Shown here piece by piece: positions 5,752-13,000 of a stretch of 16,488 nt of DNA; position 1 is the stretch's first letter; the number at the start of each line of letters is the position of its first letter. The DNA comes from Syntrophomonas_B sp035447945. Its GTDB lineage: Bacteria; Bacillota; Syntrophomonadia; Syntrophomonadales; Syntrophomonadaceae. Position numbers and translations under genes: made by a program. The stretch spans positions 1 through 16,488 of the forward strand of contig DAOTHZ010000047.1 in assembly GCA_035447945.1 (NCBI GenBank), given 5' to 3'. A model generated the notes under the pieces. It saw nothing but the letters and a program-made list of their open reading frames with translations. It did no database searches and was not told where the DNA came from.

Positions 5752-8130
5752 TTACTCACGATTTTTCAGAACCTCAACCATATCCAGCTGACCTGCCTTG
5801 CGTACGGCCAGATAATGACCAATGGCCACAAACACGACCGCCCCCAGGGCAGCCATAAGATAACTGCGCGGATAAATAATCACCGGCAGACTGTAAAGAT
5901 CGGTGCTGACGCTGGCAATATAAGCCTGACCCATCCCCTTGCCGGCCGGCAGGCCGAAAACTATACCAATGGCCGCCAGCAGCCAGGTTTCCTTTCTTAA
6001 AATACCAGCTATTTCAGGGTTCGAATAGCCCAGCACTTTCAAGGAAGCCAGTTCCCTTCTACGCTCATTAAACGCCATTAGGGATGAATTGTAAACAATG
6101 ACCAATCCCAGCAAAGCTGACAGCAAAATCATGATCCCAATAAAAATGACCGTTGTATCCATCAGGTCATAAAAACTCTGCAGTTCTTTGGCGCGGCTGG
6201 TCACGGAACTTACCTTGGGCATTGCATTAAATCGCTTTTCAATTGAATCACCACTAACGGCAGCAGCTTTAAACATCACCATATTGATGATCCGTTTCTC
6301 GTCCAGCATGCGGTTGGCCGTTTCCAGTGAAACGTAGGAGCCCGATCCCATTAGCTGATCATTAATACCTGTGACCAGCAACTCCGTGCTGTGCGTTGCA
6401 CCCACTGACATTTTGGTTTCCACCCTGACTTTGTCACCGGTTCTTACGCCAAGTCTTTGCGCCATGCGCCGACTGATCAGCAATCCTTCTTCCGGAATCT
6501 GCAACCGCTCGCCCGCCTGGTTCAAAACCCTTTTCAGATCACTGTCACGTGTCATGCCAATACAAAGTTCATCCTCACTGCGGCCGTTATAAAAGATTTT
6601 TATTGGCATTTCAAGCTGCGGCTCAATTTGATAAATATCTTTCCATTGCTGCCAGTATTGTATTTCCCTATATTCAATCGGTTCGGCCAACCGCACGGTA
6701 TAATCATAACGGTTTACCTCATTAAAGTTCCGGTTCAGCATATAATCCACCGCGTCGTTGGTAAACATGGAAAATACCAGCAGCACCACCGCACTCATTA
6801 CCCCCAGGATGGTAACCAGGGAACGGGTCCGGTTGCGGCTGATGGATCGCAGGCTCATCTTCCAGCTGCTGTTCAGCCTTGTCCATAATTTAGCCCACCT
6901 TTCCAGCAGGATCTTGTTTCCCTGGGGCGGGGCCGGCAGTCGCATAGCTTCAGCAGGGTTTATCCTGATCACCGTACGGGCAGCCAGAAATCCTGAAGCA
7001 GCACCGACCGATATGCTCAAAGCAACGCTTTGCAGCAACGTTTGCCGATTAATTCCTCCGATTGCCTGTGGCAAATTGAAATACAGACTGTAAACCGAGG
7101 ACATGGATGAGGCCAAAAATACCCCCGCAATCATTCCCGCAATGCATCCTATCACACTTACAACAAGGGCATAGGTAGTATAATGACCGATGATTTGATA
7201 ATCATTATAGCCGATGGCTTTCATGATCCCAATTTGGGTACGGTGTGATTTAACCAAACGATTTAAAATAACAAACTGGATCGCCGCTGCGATCAACAGC
7301 AGAACCAGCGGCAAAAAATGAGAATTTATCTTTAGTCCGTCCAGTTCCGCCTGCAGCATGGCGTGACTCAGCTGATCCTTGCGCGGATAGCTGGCAATAT
7401 TACCGTAGCTTCGCAGGAGTTCCTCCGTCCTTTGCCTGATGGCCTTTTCATCCGATCCGGGCGCCAGTTTGACCACCACCTGATTGACCTGATCAGGCAT
7501 ATCCAGGATCTGTTGCGCTTGTTCAGTAGCCATCATAATAATGCCAAAATTCAGGGGATCGGGCATCATGGTTGCAGCATCCGGCAAGGCGTAGACAAAT
7601 TCAGGGCTAATGGCAGTACCCACTACATGCAGGTTGACTTTCCTGCCTTCGGCAATGATCGTTATGTGGTCATCGATTTGGACGTGATTGGCATCAGCAT
7701 ACTGCGGATCCAACAAGACCTCGACACCCCCGCCGGAGGAGCGGGAAGCAAACATCCGGCCGCTGAGCAGATGCAGCTGATTGACTTCCCCCTCCATGGG
7801 CAGATGATAAGATGTGATTCTTCCCACCGCCCGCTGGCTGCCTTCCTTAACCAAGGAAACGTCCCTTTGAATCCGTCCGCTGGCCTTGACTATCCCCGCT
7901 ATTGATTCGATTTTACTGCTGACAGAAGAGGGTGCGCGGACAACCTGAAAGTAGTAATCAGCAAAGTTGGCCGCTTGATAAAATTCCTGCTGGGATCGAC
8001 TGAGGTTGCCGTAAGCTGTCCCCATGCCGATATAAACCATTACCCCCAGGGCAACGATAAATACCAGACCAATGAATTGGCCGCGGGTCGTGCGGATGGT
8101 TCGCAATAGCTTGCGGCGCAGGGTCGACAT
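5752..8130 (-). CDS. FtsX-domain ABC transporter permease (two-domain, 8 TM)
   Basis: Permease of 792 residues with duplicated architecture. Each half has one membrane helix, a large extracytoplasmic domain and three further helices: about 19-39, 272-292, 318-345 and 366-388, then 438-458, 658-685, 715-732 and 755-775. The typical coupling sequences are present: KSHRTQIGIMKAIGY before TM3 and NERRRELASLKVLGYS in the second half. Single-gene permeases of this size act as fused pairs of MacB/LolC-type subunits, which drive export or mechanotransmission rather than forming a channel; the substrate is unknown. ATG at 8130 is chosen because it forms TAATG with the ATPase stop codon, a coupled junction. 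A GTG two codons earlier (8136) is also possible, with AAAGGA upstream of both. Confidence 0.9.
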   Translation of the reverse strand: MSTLRRKLLRTIRTTRGQFIGLVFIVALGVMVYIGMGTAYGNLSRSQQEFYQAANFADYYFQVVRAPSSVSSKIESIAGIVKASGRIQRDVSLVKEGSQRAVGRITSYHLPMEGEVNQLHLLSGRMFASRSSGGGVEVLLDPQYADANHVQIDDHITIIAEGRKVNLHVVGTAISPEFVYALPDAATMMPDPLNFGIIMMATEQAQQILDMPDQVNQVVVKLAPGSDEKAIRQRTEELLRSYGNIASYPRKDQLSHAMLQAELDGLKINSHFLPLVLLLIAAAIQFVILNRLVKSHRTQIGIMKAIGYNDYQIIGHYTTYALVVSVIGCIAGMIAGVFLASSMSSVYSLYFNLPQAIGGINRQTLLQSVALSISVGAASGFLAARTVIRINPAEAMRLPAPPQGNKILLERWAKLWTRLNSSWKMSLRSISRNRTRSLVTILGVMSAVVLLVFSMFTNDAVDYMLNRNFNEVNRYDYTVRLAEPIEYREIQYWQQWKDIYQIEPQLEMPIKIFYNGRSEDELCIGMTRDSDLKRVLNQAGERLQIPEEGLLISRRMAQRLGVRTGDKVRVETKMSVGATHSTELLVTGINDQLMGSGSYVSLETANRMLDEKRIINMVMFKAAAVSGDSIEKRFNAMPKVSSVTSRAKELQSFYDLMDTTVIFIGIMILLSALLGLVIVYNSSLMAFNERRRELASLKVLGYSNPEIAGILRKETWLLAAIGIVFGLPAGKGMGQAYIASVSTDLYSLPVIIYPRSYLMAALGAVVFVAIGHYLAVRKAGQLDMVEVLKNRE

Positions 8131-8843
8131 TACCACTCAATCCTTTCCGCCGGCAGAGGATTTTCATTGACAATCATTTCAACGATTTGCCCGCTGCGCA
8201 GGCGCAGCGTGCGGTCAGCAATCTGTCCGATACTGGTATTATGGGTAACGATGACGACGGTCATATTTTCCTTGCCGCTGATCCGGGTCAGCAATCCCAG
8301 CACCATTTTGCCGGTCTGATCATCCAGCGAGCCGGTCGGTTCATCACACAAAAGTAATTGTGGCCTTTTGACCAGCGCCCGGGCAATCGCCACCCGCTGC
8401 TGTTCGCCTCCGCTTAACTGGGCCGGAAAATGATTGCGTCGTTCCGTCAGCCCAACTTCCTCCAGTACTTCGTCTACCGGCAAGGGTTCATCCACCAGTT
8501 CGGCGGCCAAGGCAATATTTTCGTAAGCAGTCAGATCAGGGATAAGATTATAGAACTGAAAAATAAAGCCTATGTCACGACGGCGGTATCGGGTCAGTTC
8601 TTTACTGTCAGCCTGGCTCAGGTTGCGGCCGGCAAAAAACAATTGTCCGCTGGTCGGCGTATCCATGCCTCCCATAATATTAAGCAAGGTGCTTTTGCCG
8701 GAGCCGCTTGGCCCTAGTATTACCATGGTTTCTCCCCGGCAAACATAAAATGAGCTCTCCTTGAGGGCTTCCACCCTCACTTCACCCATATCATATATCT
8801 TGGTTATTTTTTCAAAGCGCATCAGCTCTTTTTCCAGCTCCAT
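8130..8843 (-). CDS. ABC transporter ATP-binding protein, MacB/LolD type
   Basis: ATPase of 237 residues that powers the FtsX permease. All motifs are intact: Walker A GPSGSGKST (44-52), Q-loop Q96 in FIFQFYN, signature LSGGEQQR (143-150), Walker B LLLCDE (163-168) with catalytic E168, D-loop SLDD and H-loop H201. The sequence ITKIYDMGEVRVEALK at the N-terminus is typical of the LolD/MacB/YknY group. The start at 8843 is supported by GGAGATGA eight bases ahead. A second ATG at 8822 (residue 8) matches the usual start position of family members and forms TGATG with a 13-codon upstream ORF, so the true start is not settled. It is the first gene of the three-gene export operon. Confidence 0.92.
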   Translation of the reverse strand: MELEKELMRFEKITKIYDMGEVRVEALKESSFYVCRGETMVILGPSGSGKSTLLNIMGGMDTPTSGQLFFAGRNLSQADSKELTRYRRRDIGFIFQFYNLIPDLTAYENIALAAELVDEPLPVDEVLEEVGLTERRNHFPAQLSGGEQQRVAIARALVKRPQLLLCDEPTGSLDDQTGKMVLGLLTRISGKENMTVVIVTHNTSIGQIADRTLRLRSGQIVEMIVNENPLPAERIEW

Positions 8844-8863
8844 GGCTTCATCTCCCTTTGCAT
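8822..8863 (-). CDS. Possible 13-codon leader peptide overlapping the ATPase start
   Basis: ATG at 8861-8863 follows AGGAG at 5-base spacing and opens a short frame, MQREMKPWSWKKS, that ends in TGA at 8822-8824. The stop shares its A with ATG at 8820-8822 (TGATG), an in-frame internal start of the ATPase. The frame is +1 or -1 relative to the ATPase when that is started at 8843. A leader that times translation of the ABC operon is an inference. An overlap formed by chance is the main alternative. Confidence 0.3.
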   Translation of the reverse strand: MQREMKPWSWKKS

Positions 8864-8882
8864 AAAATCTCCTGCTTAATGA

Positions 8883-8909
8883 AAGCGCGAACCGGACCGG
8901 TTCGCTCTT
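8883..8909 (-). terminator. Long hairpin between glnS and the ABC operon (terminator or operator)
   Basis: The arms AAGAGCGAACCGG and CCGGTTCGCGCTT (minus strand) pair over 13 positions with a single A-G mismatch and a one-base centre; the inner 9-base arms at 8887-8895 and 8897-8905 are perfect. It lies 11 bases past the glnS stop codon, the right place for a terminator, but the tail (TCATT) is short of T residues. The near-perfect symmetry around GAACCGG-CCGGTTC would also suit a dimeric repressor upstream of the ABC operon. Either role, or both, is possible. Confidence 0.5.
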
Positions 8910-8920
8910 ATTAACATTGG

Positions 8921-10633
8921 TTATGATTTTTGTGCTTTGGCCCAGCTGTCACGCAGCGATACGATGCGATTAAACACCAGCTTGTCGGGACGCGAGTCAA
9001 GGTCAAGACAAAAGTAGCCCTGACGCAGGAATTGGTAACGATTTTCGCTGGAAGCCTGTGCCAATCCAGGTTCAACCATACAGTGCTCCAGGACCTGCAG
9101 CGAATCCGGGTTGAGCTTGCTCTTGTAGTCGCTGCCATCGCTGTCATCATCCGGATTTTCGGTCAAAAAAAGATGCTCATAGAGGCGCGCCTCAGCCGGG
9201 ATGGCATGCGTGGCTGACACCCAATGGGAAGTTCCTTTTATTTTTCGGCCGCTGGTCGCTCCGCCGCTTTTGGAATCCGGATCATAACTGCAGTGCAGTT
9301 CAATAATATTGCCCTGCATGTCCTTGACGATCTGTTCACATTTGATAATATAGGCGCTCTTGAGTCTTACTTCTCCCCCTGGCGTCAGCCGAAAATATTT
9401 TTTCGGCGGATTTTCCATAAAATCTTCCTGTTCAATATAAATTTCCCGGGAGAAAGGAATCCGGCGGGTACCCATATCAGGATTTTCCGGATTGTTTTCC
9501 GCTTCCAGCCATTCCACTTGTTCCGGCGGATAGTTGTCGATGATGACTTTTAAAGGACGCAGCACAGCCATAACCCGAGCAGCATTGAGATTCAAGTCTT
9601 CCCGTACACAGTGCTCCAGCAAGGCAATGTCCACCGTGCTGTCACGCTTGGCCACGCCAATCCGGGTGCAGAAGTCGCGAATTGATGGGGGGGTGTAGCC
9701 CCGGCGGCGCAGACCTGAAATAGTGGGCATACGCGGGTCGTCCCAGCCGTTCACATATTTCTTTTCCACCAGTTCACGCAATTTACGTTTGCTCATGACC
9801 GTATAATTCAGGTTTAAGCGGGCAAACTCAATTTGTTGGGGTCTTCCGTGGGTGGCGGCATCATAATCGACATGATCCAGGCACCAGTCATAGAGCGGAC
9901 GATGATCGGAAAACTCCAGGGTGCAGACGGAATGAGTAATTCCTTCCACAGCATCCGACAAGGGATGCGCATAATCGTACATGGGATAGATGCACCAATC
10001 ATCTCCGGTACGGTGGTGGGTGGCTCTCAATATTCGATAAAGCACCGGGTCACGCATATTCAGATTGGGAGAAGCCATGTCGATTTTGGCCCGCAGAACC
10101 CGGGAGCCGTCTTCAAATTCGCCATTGCGCATGCGGATAAACAGATCCAGGTTTTCTTCAACGGGACGTTCCCGATAGGGACTGTTTTTTCCCGGTTCAG
10201 TAAGCGTCCCGCGGTATTCTCTAATCTCCGGGGCGCTCAGATCACATACATAGGCTTTGCTGGCCTTGATCAACTGCACGGCAAATTGATACAACTGTTC
10301 AAAGTAATCGGAGGCGTAAAACATACGATCGCCCCAATCAAAACCCAGCCATTTGACATCAGCTTGGATCGAATCAACGTATTCGACATCTTCCTTGCTG
10401 GGATTGGTATCATCAAAGCGCAGGTTGCAGATCCCGCCGTTACTGGCAGCCAAGCCAAAGTTCAGACAGATTGACTTGGCATGACCAATATGAAGATAGC
10501 CGTTGGGTTCGGGGGGAAAGCGCGTATGTACCCTGCCTCCGTTCTTGCCGGTTTGCAGATCTTCCGTAATGATGGTTTGAATAAAATTGCCCGATGATAT
10601 GATTTCATTGGTTTCGTTGTCCGCTGTTGCCAT
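8921..10633 (-). CDS. glnS: Glutaminyl-tRNA synthetase
   Basis: Charges tRNA-Gln directly with glutamine. In 570 residues it shows the GlnRS-specific ATP site PPEPNGYLHIGHAKS (40-54, HIGH at 48-51), LRFDDTNPSKE (71-81, the GlnRS form with DDTNP), YPMYDYAHPLSDA (216-228), and VMSKRKL (279-285) as the KMSKS motif, followed by GWDDPRMPTISGLRRRGY, a hallmark of the bacterial GlnRS branch. The C-terminal anticodon-binding beta-barrels run from about 340 to the end (KGTSHWVSATHA). The length is close to the E. coli type (about 554). The start is ATG at 10633 after AAGGAGG. Many Bacillota lack GlnRS and use the GluRS plus GatCAB route, so presence here is worth noting. It stands alone, with its own promoter and a hairpin after it. 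Confidence 0.97.
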   Translation of the reverse strand: MATADNETNEIISSGNFIQTIITEDLQTGKNGGRVHTRFPPEPNGYLHIGHAKSICLNFGLAASNGGICNLRFDDTNPSKEDVEYVDSIQADVKWLGFDWGDRMFYASDYFEQLYQFAVQLIKASKAYVCDLSAPEIREYRGTLTEPGKNSPYRERPVEENLDLFIRMRNGEFEDGSRVLRAKIDMASPNLNMRDPVLYRILRATHHRTGDDWCIYPMYDYAHPLSDAVEGITHSVCTLEFSDHRPLYDWCLDHVDYDAATHGRPQQIEFARLNLNYTVMSKRKLRELVEKKYVNGWDDPRMPTISGLRRRGYTPPSIRDFCTRIGVAKRDSTVDIALLEHCVREDLNLNAARVMAVLRPLKVIIDNYPPEQVEWLEAENNPENPDMGTRRIPFSREIYIEQEDFMENPPKKYFRLTPGGEVRLKSAYIIKCEQIVKDMQGNIIELHCSYDPDSKSGGATSGRKIKGTSHWVSATHAIPAEARLYEHLFLTENPDDDSDGSDYKSKLNPDSLQVLEHCMVEPGLAQASSENRYQFLRQGYFCLDLDSRPDKLVFNRIVSLRDSWAKAQKS

Positions 10634-10653
10634 TGCATATCCTCCTTATATTC

Positions 10654-10674
10654 AAAGGGACTTTTCTGTCCTTT
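10654..10674 (-). promoter_or_regulatory. Hairpin in the glnS leader just before the ribosome binding site
   Basis: In the glnS RNA, AAAGGAC and GUCCCUUU pair with a single bulged base around a 6-base loop, ending about 10 bases before AAGGAGG. A second short GGCCG/CGGCC hairpin lies near 10688-10704. No T-box consensus (TGGGTGGTACCGCG-like) is present, so tRNA-sensing control is not indicated. A plain leader structure is the simplest reading. Confidence 0.3.
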
Positions 10675-10728
10675 GTGTACAACCCAGGCCGGTTCATTCG
10701 GCCCAAACAGAATACCATAATTTTAATC

Positions 10729-10734
10729 ATTATA
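10729..10734 (-). promoter_or_regulatory. -10 box of glnS
   Basis: A perfect TATAAT on the minus strand about 95 bases ahead of the glnS ATG. The -35 region at the expected distance is poor. It would give a leader of about 90 bases that includes the small hairpins upstream of the ribosome binding site. Confidence 0.4.
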
Positions 10735-11001
10735 CCTTTTTGCATATTAATTCTGTAGTAGGTTCAAGTAATTAATTTACAGCAATTAAACCCCATAAAT
10801 AATAAGTTTTCTGTCGTTAAAAGATTCTTTTGCTAGTATGGAGTCTTTCATTTTATTTAATGCAAAATTAAAAATATTGACTTTATTGACTTTAATAATA
10901 CCTTTGTAATATGAAAAATGTCTAATATTTAAAGCAAAAGTACTAAAAATGAATACGCCAGGCAGGATATTCTTAATCTTCAGCGAATTGTATTATGATA
11001 G

Positions 11002-11016
11002 AAATGATATTCATTT
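11002..11016. promoter_or_regulatory. Palindrome AAATGA-TAT-TCATTT, candidate operator of the acyl-CoA dehydrogenase
   Basis: A perfect 6-base inverted repeat with a 3-base centre, about 100 bases before the acyl-CoA dehydrogenase start. It lies just after TATTAT/TATGAT (10991-10999), which could be a -10 box, so a protein bound here would cover the RNA start. Its core ATGATATTCATT differs by one base from the Fur-box core ATGATAATCATT, but a fatty-acid-responsive repressor would make more sense for this gene. The binding protein is unknown. Confidence 0.35.
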
Positions 11017-11029
11017 GCTTGATAATCTT

Positions 11030-11105
11030 AAATCTGGAAAGGAGGCCGTTATACCGAAATACTCCGTGTAATAAATTTCTACCTGAAAAAATCTGGAAAG
11101 GAAGC
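11030..11105 (+). repeat. Duplicated ribosome-binding segment ahead of the acyl-CoA dehydrogenase
   Basis: AAATCTGGAAAGGAGGC (11030-11046) and AAATCTGGAAAGGAAGC (11089-11105) match in 16 of 17 positions, 59 bases apart. The second copy is the ribosome binding site of the gene at 11113. The first copy has the stronger AAAGGAGG core but no ATG, GTG or TTG at suitable distance after it; it is followed by GTTATACCG. A local duplication or a decoy or leader translation site are both possible. Confidence 0.7.
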
Positions 11106-11112
11106 GTGAGAA

Positions 11113-12945
11113 ATGTCCTATAGGTTTTCATTCAACACCAGAGATACCAAATTCATAATGAAGGAATGGCTGCCGGTTGAAGAAATTCTGGCTTATCCCA
11201 AATACAGCGATTATTATAGCCTGGATGACTTCGACACCATCATTGATCAGGTCCGCAAAATTTCTGAAGACATAATCGCTCCCACTGCCGAAGATGCGGA
11301 TGCCATCGGGGCACAATGGAGAGACGGCCAGGTCTATATTCCTGAGTCATTCCACAAAGCGATTCGTTTCCTGCATGACAATGGCTGGGCCACCAGCAAC
11401 TATGACGAAGAAGCCGAAGGCGTACTTCCCATGGTGCTGTTCCACGCCCTGGCAGAAATTCAGGCCGCTGCCAACCCTGCCCTGTTTGCCTATACCGCAA
11501 CCGGAAGCGGCGTAGTGGCCGTAATGAATCATTATGCCAGCGACGAAGTCAAGGCAAAATTCCTGCCCAAACTTTTGGATGGTACCTGGGGCGGAACCAT
11601 GTGTCTGACCGAGCCTACTGCCGGATCTGATGTCGGCGATATGCTATCCAAAGCATTCCCCACCGATACCCCCGGCCTTTATAAAATCAAAGGGCAAAAA
11701 ATCTTCATCACTTGCGGCGACCGTGATGATATGGAAAATATTATCCATCTCTATCTGGCCAGAGTCGAAGGCGCCAAAGCCGGCACCAAAGGATTATCCC
11801 TTTTTGCCGTTCCGAAATATTGGATCAATGAAGACGGCAGCCTGACCCCCAACGATTTCCAGTGCATTGGCATTGAGCACAAAATGGGTATGAAGGGTTC
11901 GGCCACCTGCGCATTGGTTGCGGGCGAGAACAACAACTGCTACGGCTATCTGATCGGCGATCCGCCCAACGAAGAAGGCGTAGGTCAGGGTATGGCCCAA
12001 ATGTTCCATATGATGAACGAAGCTCGTCTGGATACCGGCCGTCTGTCCCTGGCAGTTGCCGCCAATGCCTACTGGGCTGCCAAAGACTATGGCAAGGAAA
12101 GAATTCAGGGCCGTCTGATGACCGATCCCAAAGCCGGCCGCACCACCATCAACAAACACGAAGACGTAAAACGCATGTACATGCTCAACAAAGCCACCAC
12201 CGAAGCCTGCCGGGCACTGCTGTCCAAATGCTATTTCTATGATGATATGCGCGAAAACGATCCCGATCCGGAAAAACGCAAATGGGCTCAGGGCAAAATG
12301 GATATGTTAACCCCGCTCTGCAAAGCTTATCCTTCTGATGAAGTCTGGATGCTGACCGCAGAATCACTGCAATCCTATGGTGGATATGGATACTGCGAAG
12401 ATTATCCGGCTGCCAACTCCGCCCGTGACTGCAAAATCTGGTCCATCTGGGAAGGCACCAACTTCATTCAATCCATGGATCTGATCGGCCGCAAATGGCT
12501 GCAGGGCAAAGGCGCTATCTTTGCATCCGTGCTGGGTGAAATCGATGAATTTATTGCCAAATACGAGGGCAACTTCCCCGGTATGGAAAAAGAAATTGAA
12601 ACCCTGAAAAAAGCGCTGGCCGCTTATCGTGAGATCCAGATGACCATCGGCGGATTCATGGGCGCCGGCAAAGTTGGTTTGATGCCGATTTATGCCCGCC
12701 GCATTCTGACCGCTACCGCTCAGCTGTATTGCGGTTATCTGCTTCTGGACCAGGCCGTCATCTGTAAAAAGAGAATGGAAGAACTGGGTCCCGATCATTA
12801 TGACTACAACTTCTACTATGGCAAAGTTCTGTCCACCCGGTACTATCTGAACAACACCGTACCAAATGTATGGCATGTCCTGGAGATCATCAAAATGGCT
12901 GACACTTCCATTCTGGAAGCCCCAGTCGAAATCTTTGATTTCTAA
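11113..12945 (+). CDS. Acyl-CoA dehydrogenase, large (about 600-residue) type
   Basis: FAD enzyme that oxidises acyl-CoA to trans-2-enoyl-CoA, passing electrons to an electron-transfer flavoprotein; first step of beta-oxidation. The 610 residues exceed the usual 380-400 because of a short N-terminal extension (1-35) and a C-terminal extension after about 470, as in the FadE-like group with an extra C-terminal domain. The middle-domain motif CLTEPTAGSDVG spans 164-175. In the C-terminal domain SYGGYGYCEDYPAANSARD (421-439) leads to WEGTNFIQ, where E447 aligns with the catalytic glutamate of medium-chain enzymes. The start is ATG at 11113 after AAAGGAAG. Codons favour C- and A-ending forms strongly, consistent with high expression. 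No etf genes are adjacent; chain-length specificity cannot be read. Confidence 0.95.
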   Translation: MSYRFSFNTRDTKFIMKEWLPVEEILAYPKYSDYYSLDDFDTIIDQVRKISEDIIAPTAEDADAIGAQWRDGQVYIPESFHKAIRFLHDNGWATSNYDEEAEGVLPMVLFHALAEIQAAANPALFAYTATGSGVVAVMNHYASDEVKAKFLPKLLDGTWGGTMCLTEPTAGSDVGDMLSKAFPTDTPGLYKIKGQKIFITCGDRDDMENIIHLYLARVEGAKAGTKGLSLFAVPKYWINEDGSLTPNDFQCIGIEHKMGMKGSATCALVAGENNNCYGYLIGDPPNEEGVGQGMAQMFHMMNEARLDTGRLSLAVAANAYWAAKDYGKERIQGRLMTDPKAGRTTINKHEDVKRMYMLNKATTEACRALLSKCYFYDDMRENDPDPEKRKWAQGKMDMLTPLCKAYPSDEVWMLTAESLQSYGGYGYCEDYPAANSARDCKIWSIWEGTNFIQSMDLIGRKWLQGKGAIFASVLGEIDEFIAKYEGNFPGMEKEIETLKKALAAYREIQMTIGGFMGAGKVGLMPIYARRILTATAQLYCGYLLLDQAVICKKRMEELGPDHYDYNFYYGKVLSTRYYLNNTVPNVWHVLEIIKMADTSILEAPVEIFDF

Positions 12946-12960
12946 AACCCCAGCAACGCG

Positions 12961-12995
12961 AAGCCCCGGAGCATATCAATGCTCCGGGGCTTTAA
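12961..12995 (+). terminator. Terminator of the acyl-CoA dehydrogenase
   Basis: A perfect 14-base stem, AAGCCCCGGAGCAT (12961-12974) and ATGCTCCGGGGCTT (12979-12992), with a 4-base loop, 15 bases past the stop codon. The T-run is short but the stem is very stable. It lies between convergent genes and could also stop transcripts of rlmH from the other side. Confidence 0.88.
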
Positions 12996-13000
12996 TGTAA

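Larger units (their letters stand above)
10634..11112. other. AT-rich divergent intergenic region between glnS and the acyl-CoA dehydrogenase
   Basis: This region of 479 bases has no convincing gene. It holds the glnS leader and promoter on the left, a tandem 9-base repeat ATTGACTTT (10876-10893) that provides two TTGACT boxes on the plus strand, a weak hairpin AAAGATTC/GAGTCTTT (10820-10848) followed by a T-rich stretch, a 15-base palindrome at 11002-11016, and a duplicated ribosome-binding segment at 11030-11105. An open frame of 40 codons (10949-11071) lacks a ribosome binding site. Confidence 0.6.

Noticed and set aside
7363..7905. Open frame of 180 codons on the plus strand opposite the FtsX permease
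   Set aside because: It lies antisense to a conserved permease and no independent evidence supports it.
9833..10474. Open frame of 213 codons on the plus strand opposite glnS
   Set aside because: It is fully contained in glnS, which is certain. No ribosome binding site or motif supports it.
10634..10735. T-box riboswitch ahead of glnS
   Set aside because: Small hairpins are present but the conserved antiterminator bases and a specifier loop are not seen.
12364..12876. Open frame of 170 codons on the minus strand opposite the acyl-CoA dehydrogenase
   Set aside because: It is antisense to the conserved catalytic domain. The strong codon bias of that gene leaves the reverse frame open by chance.
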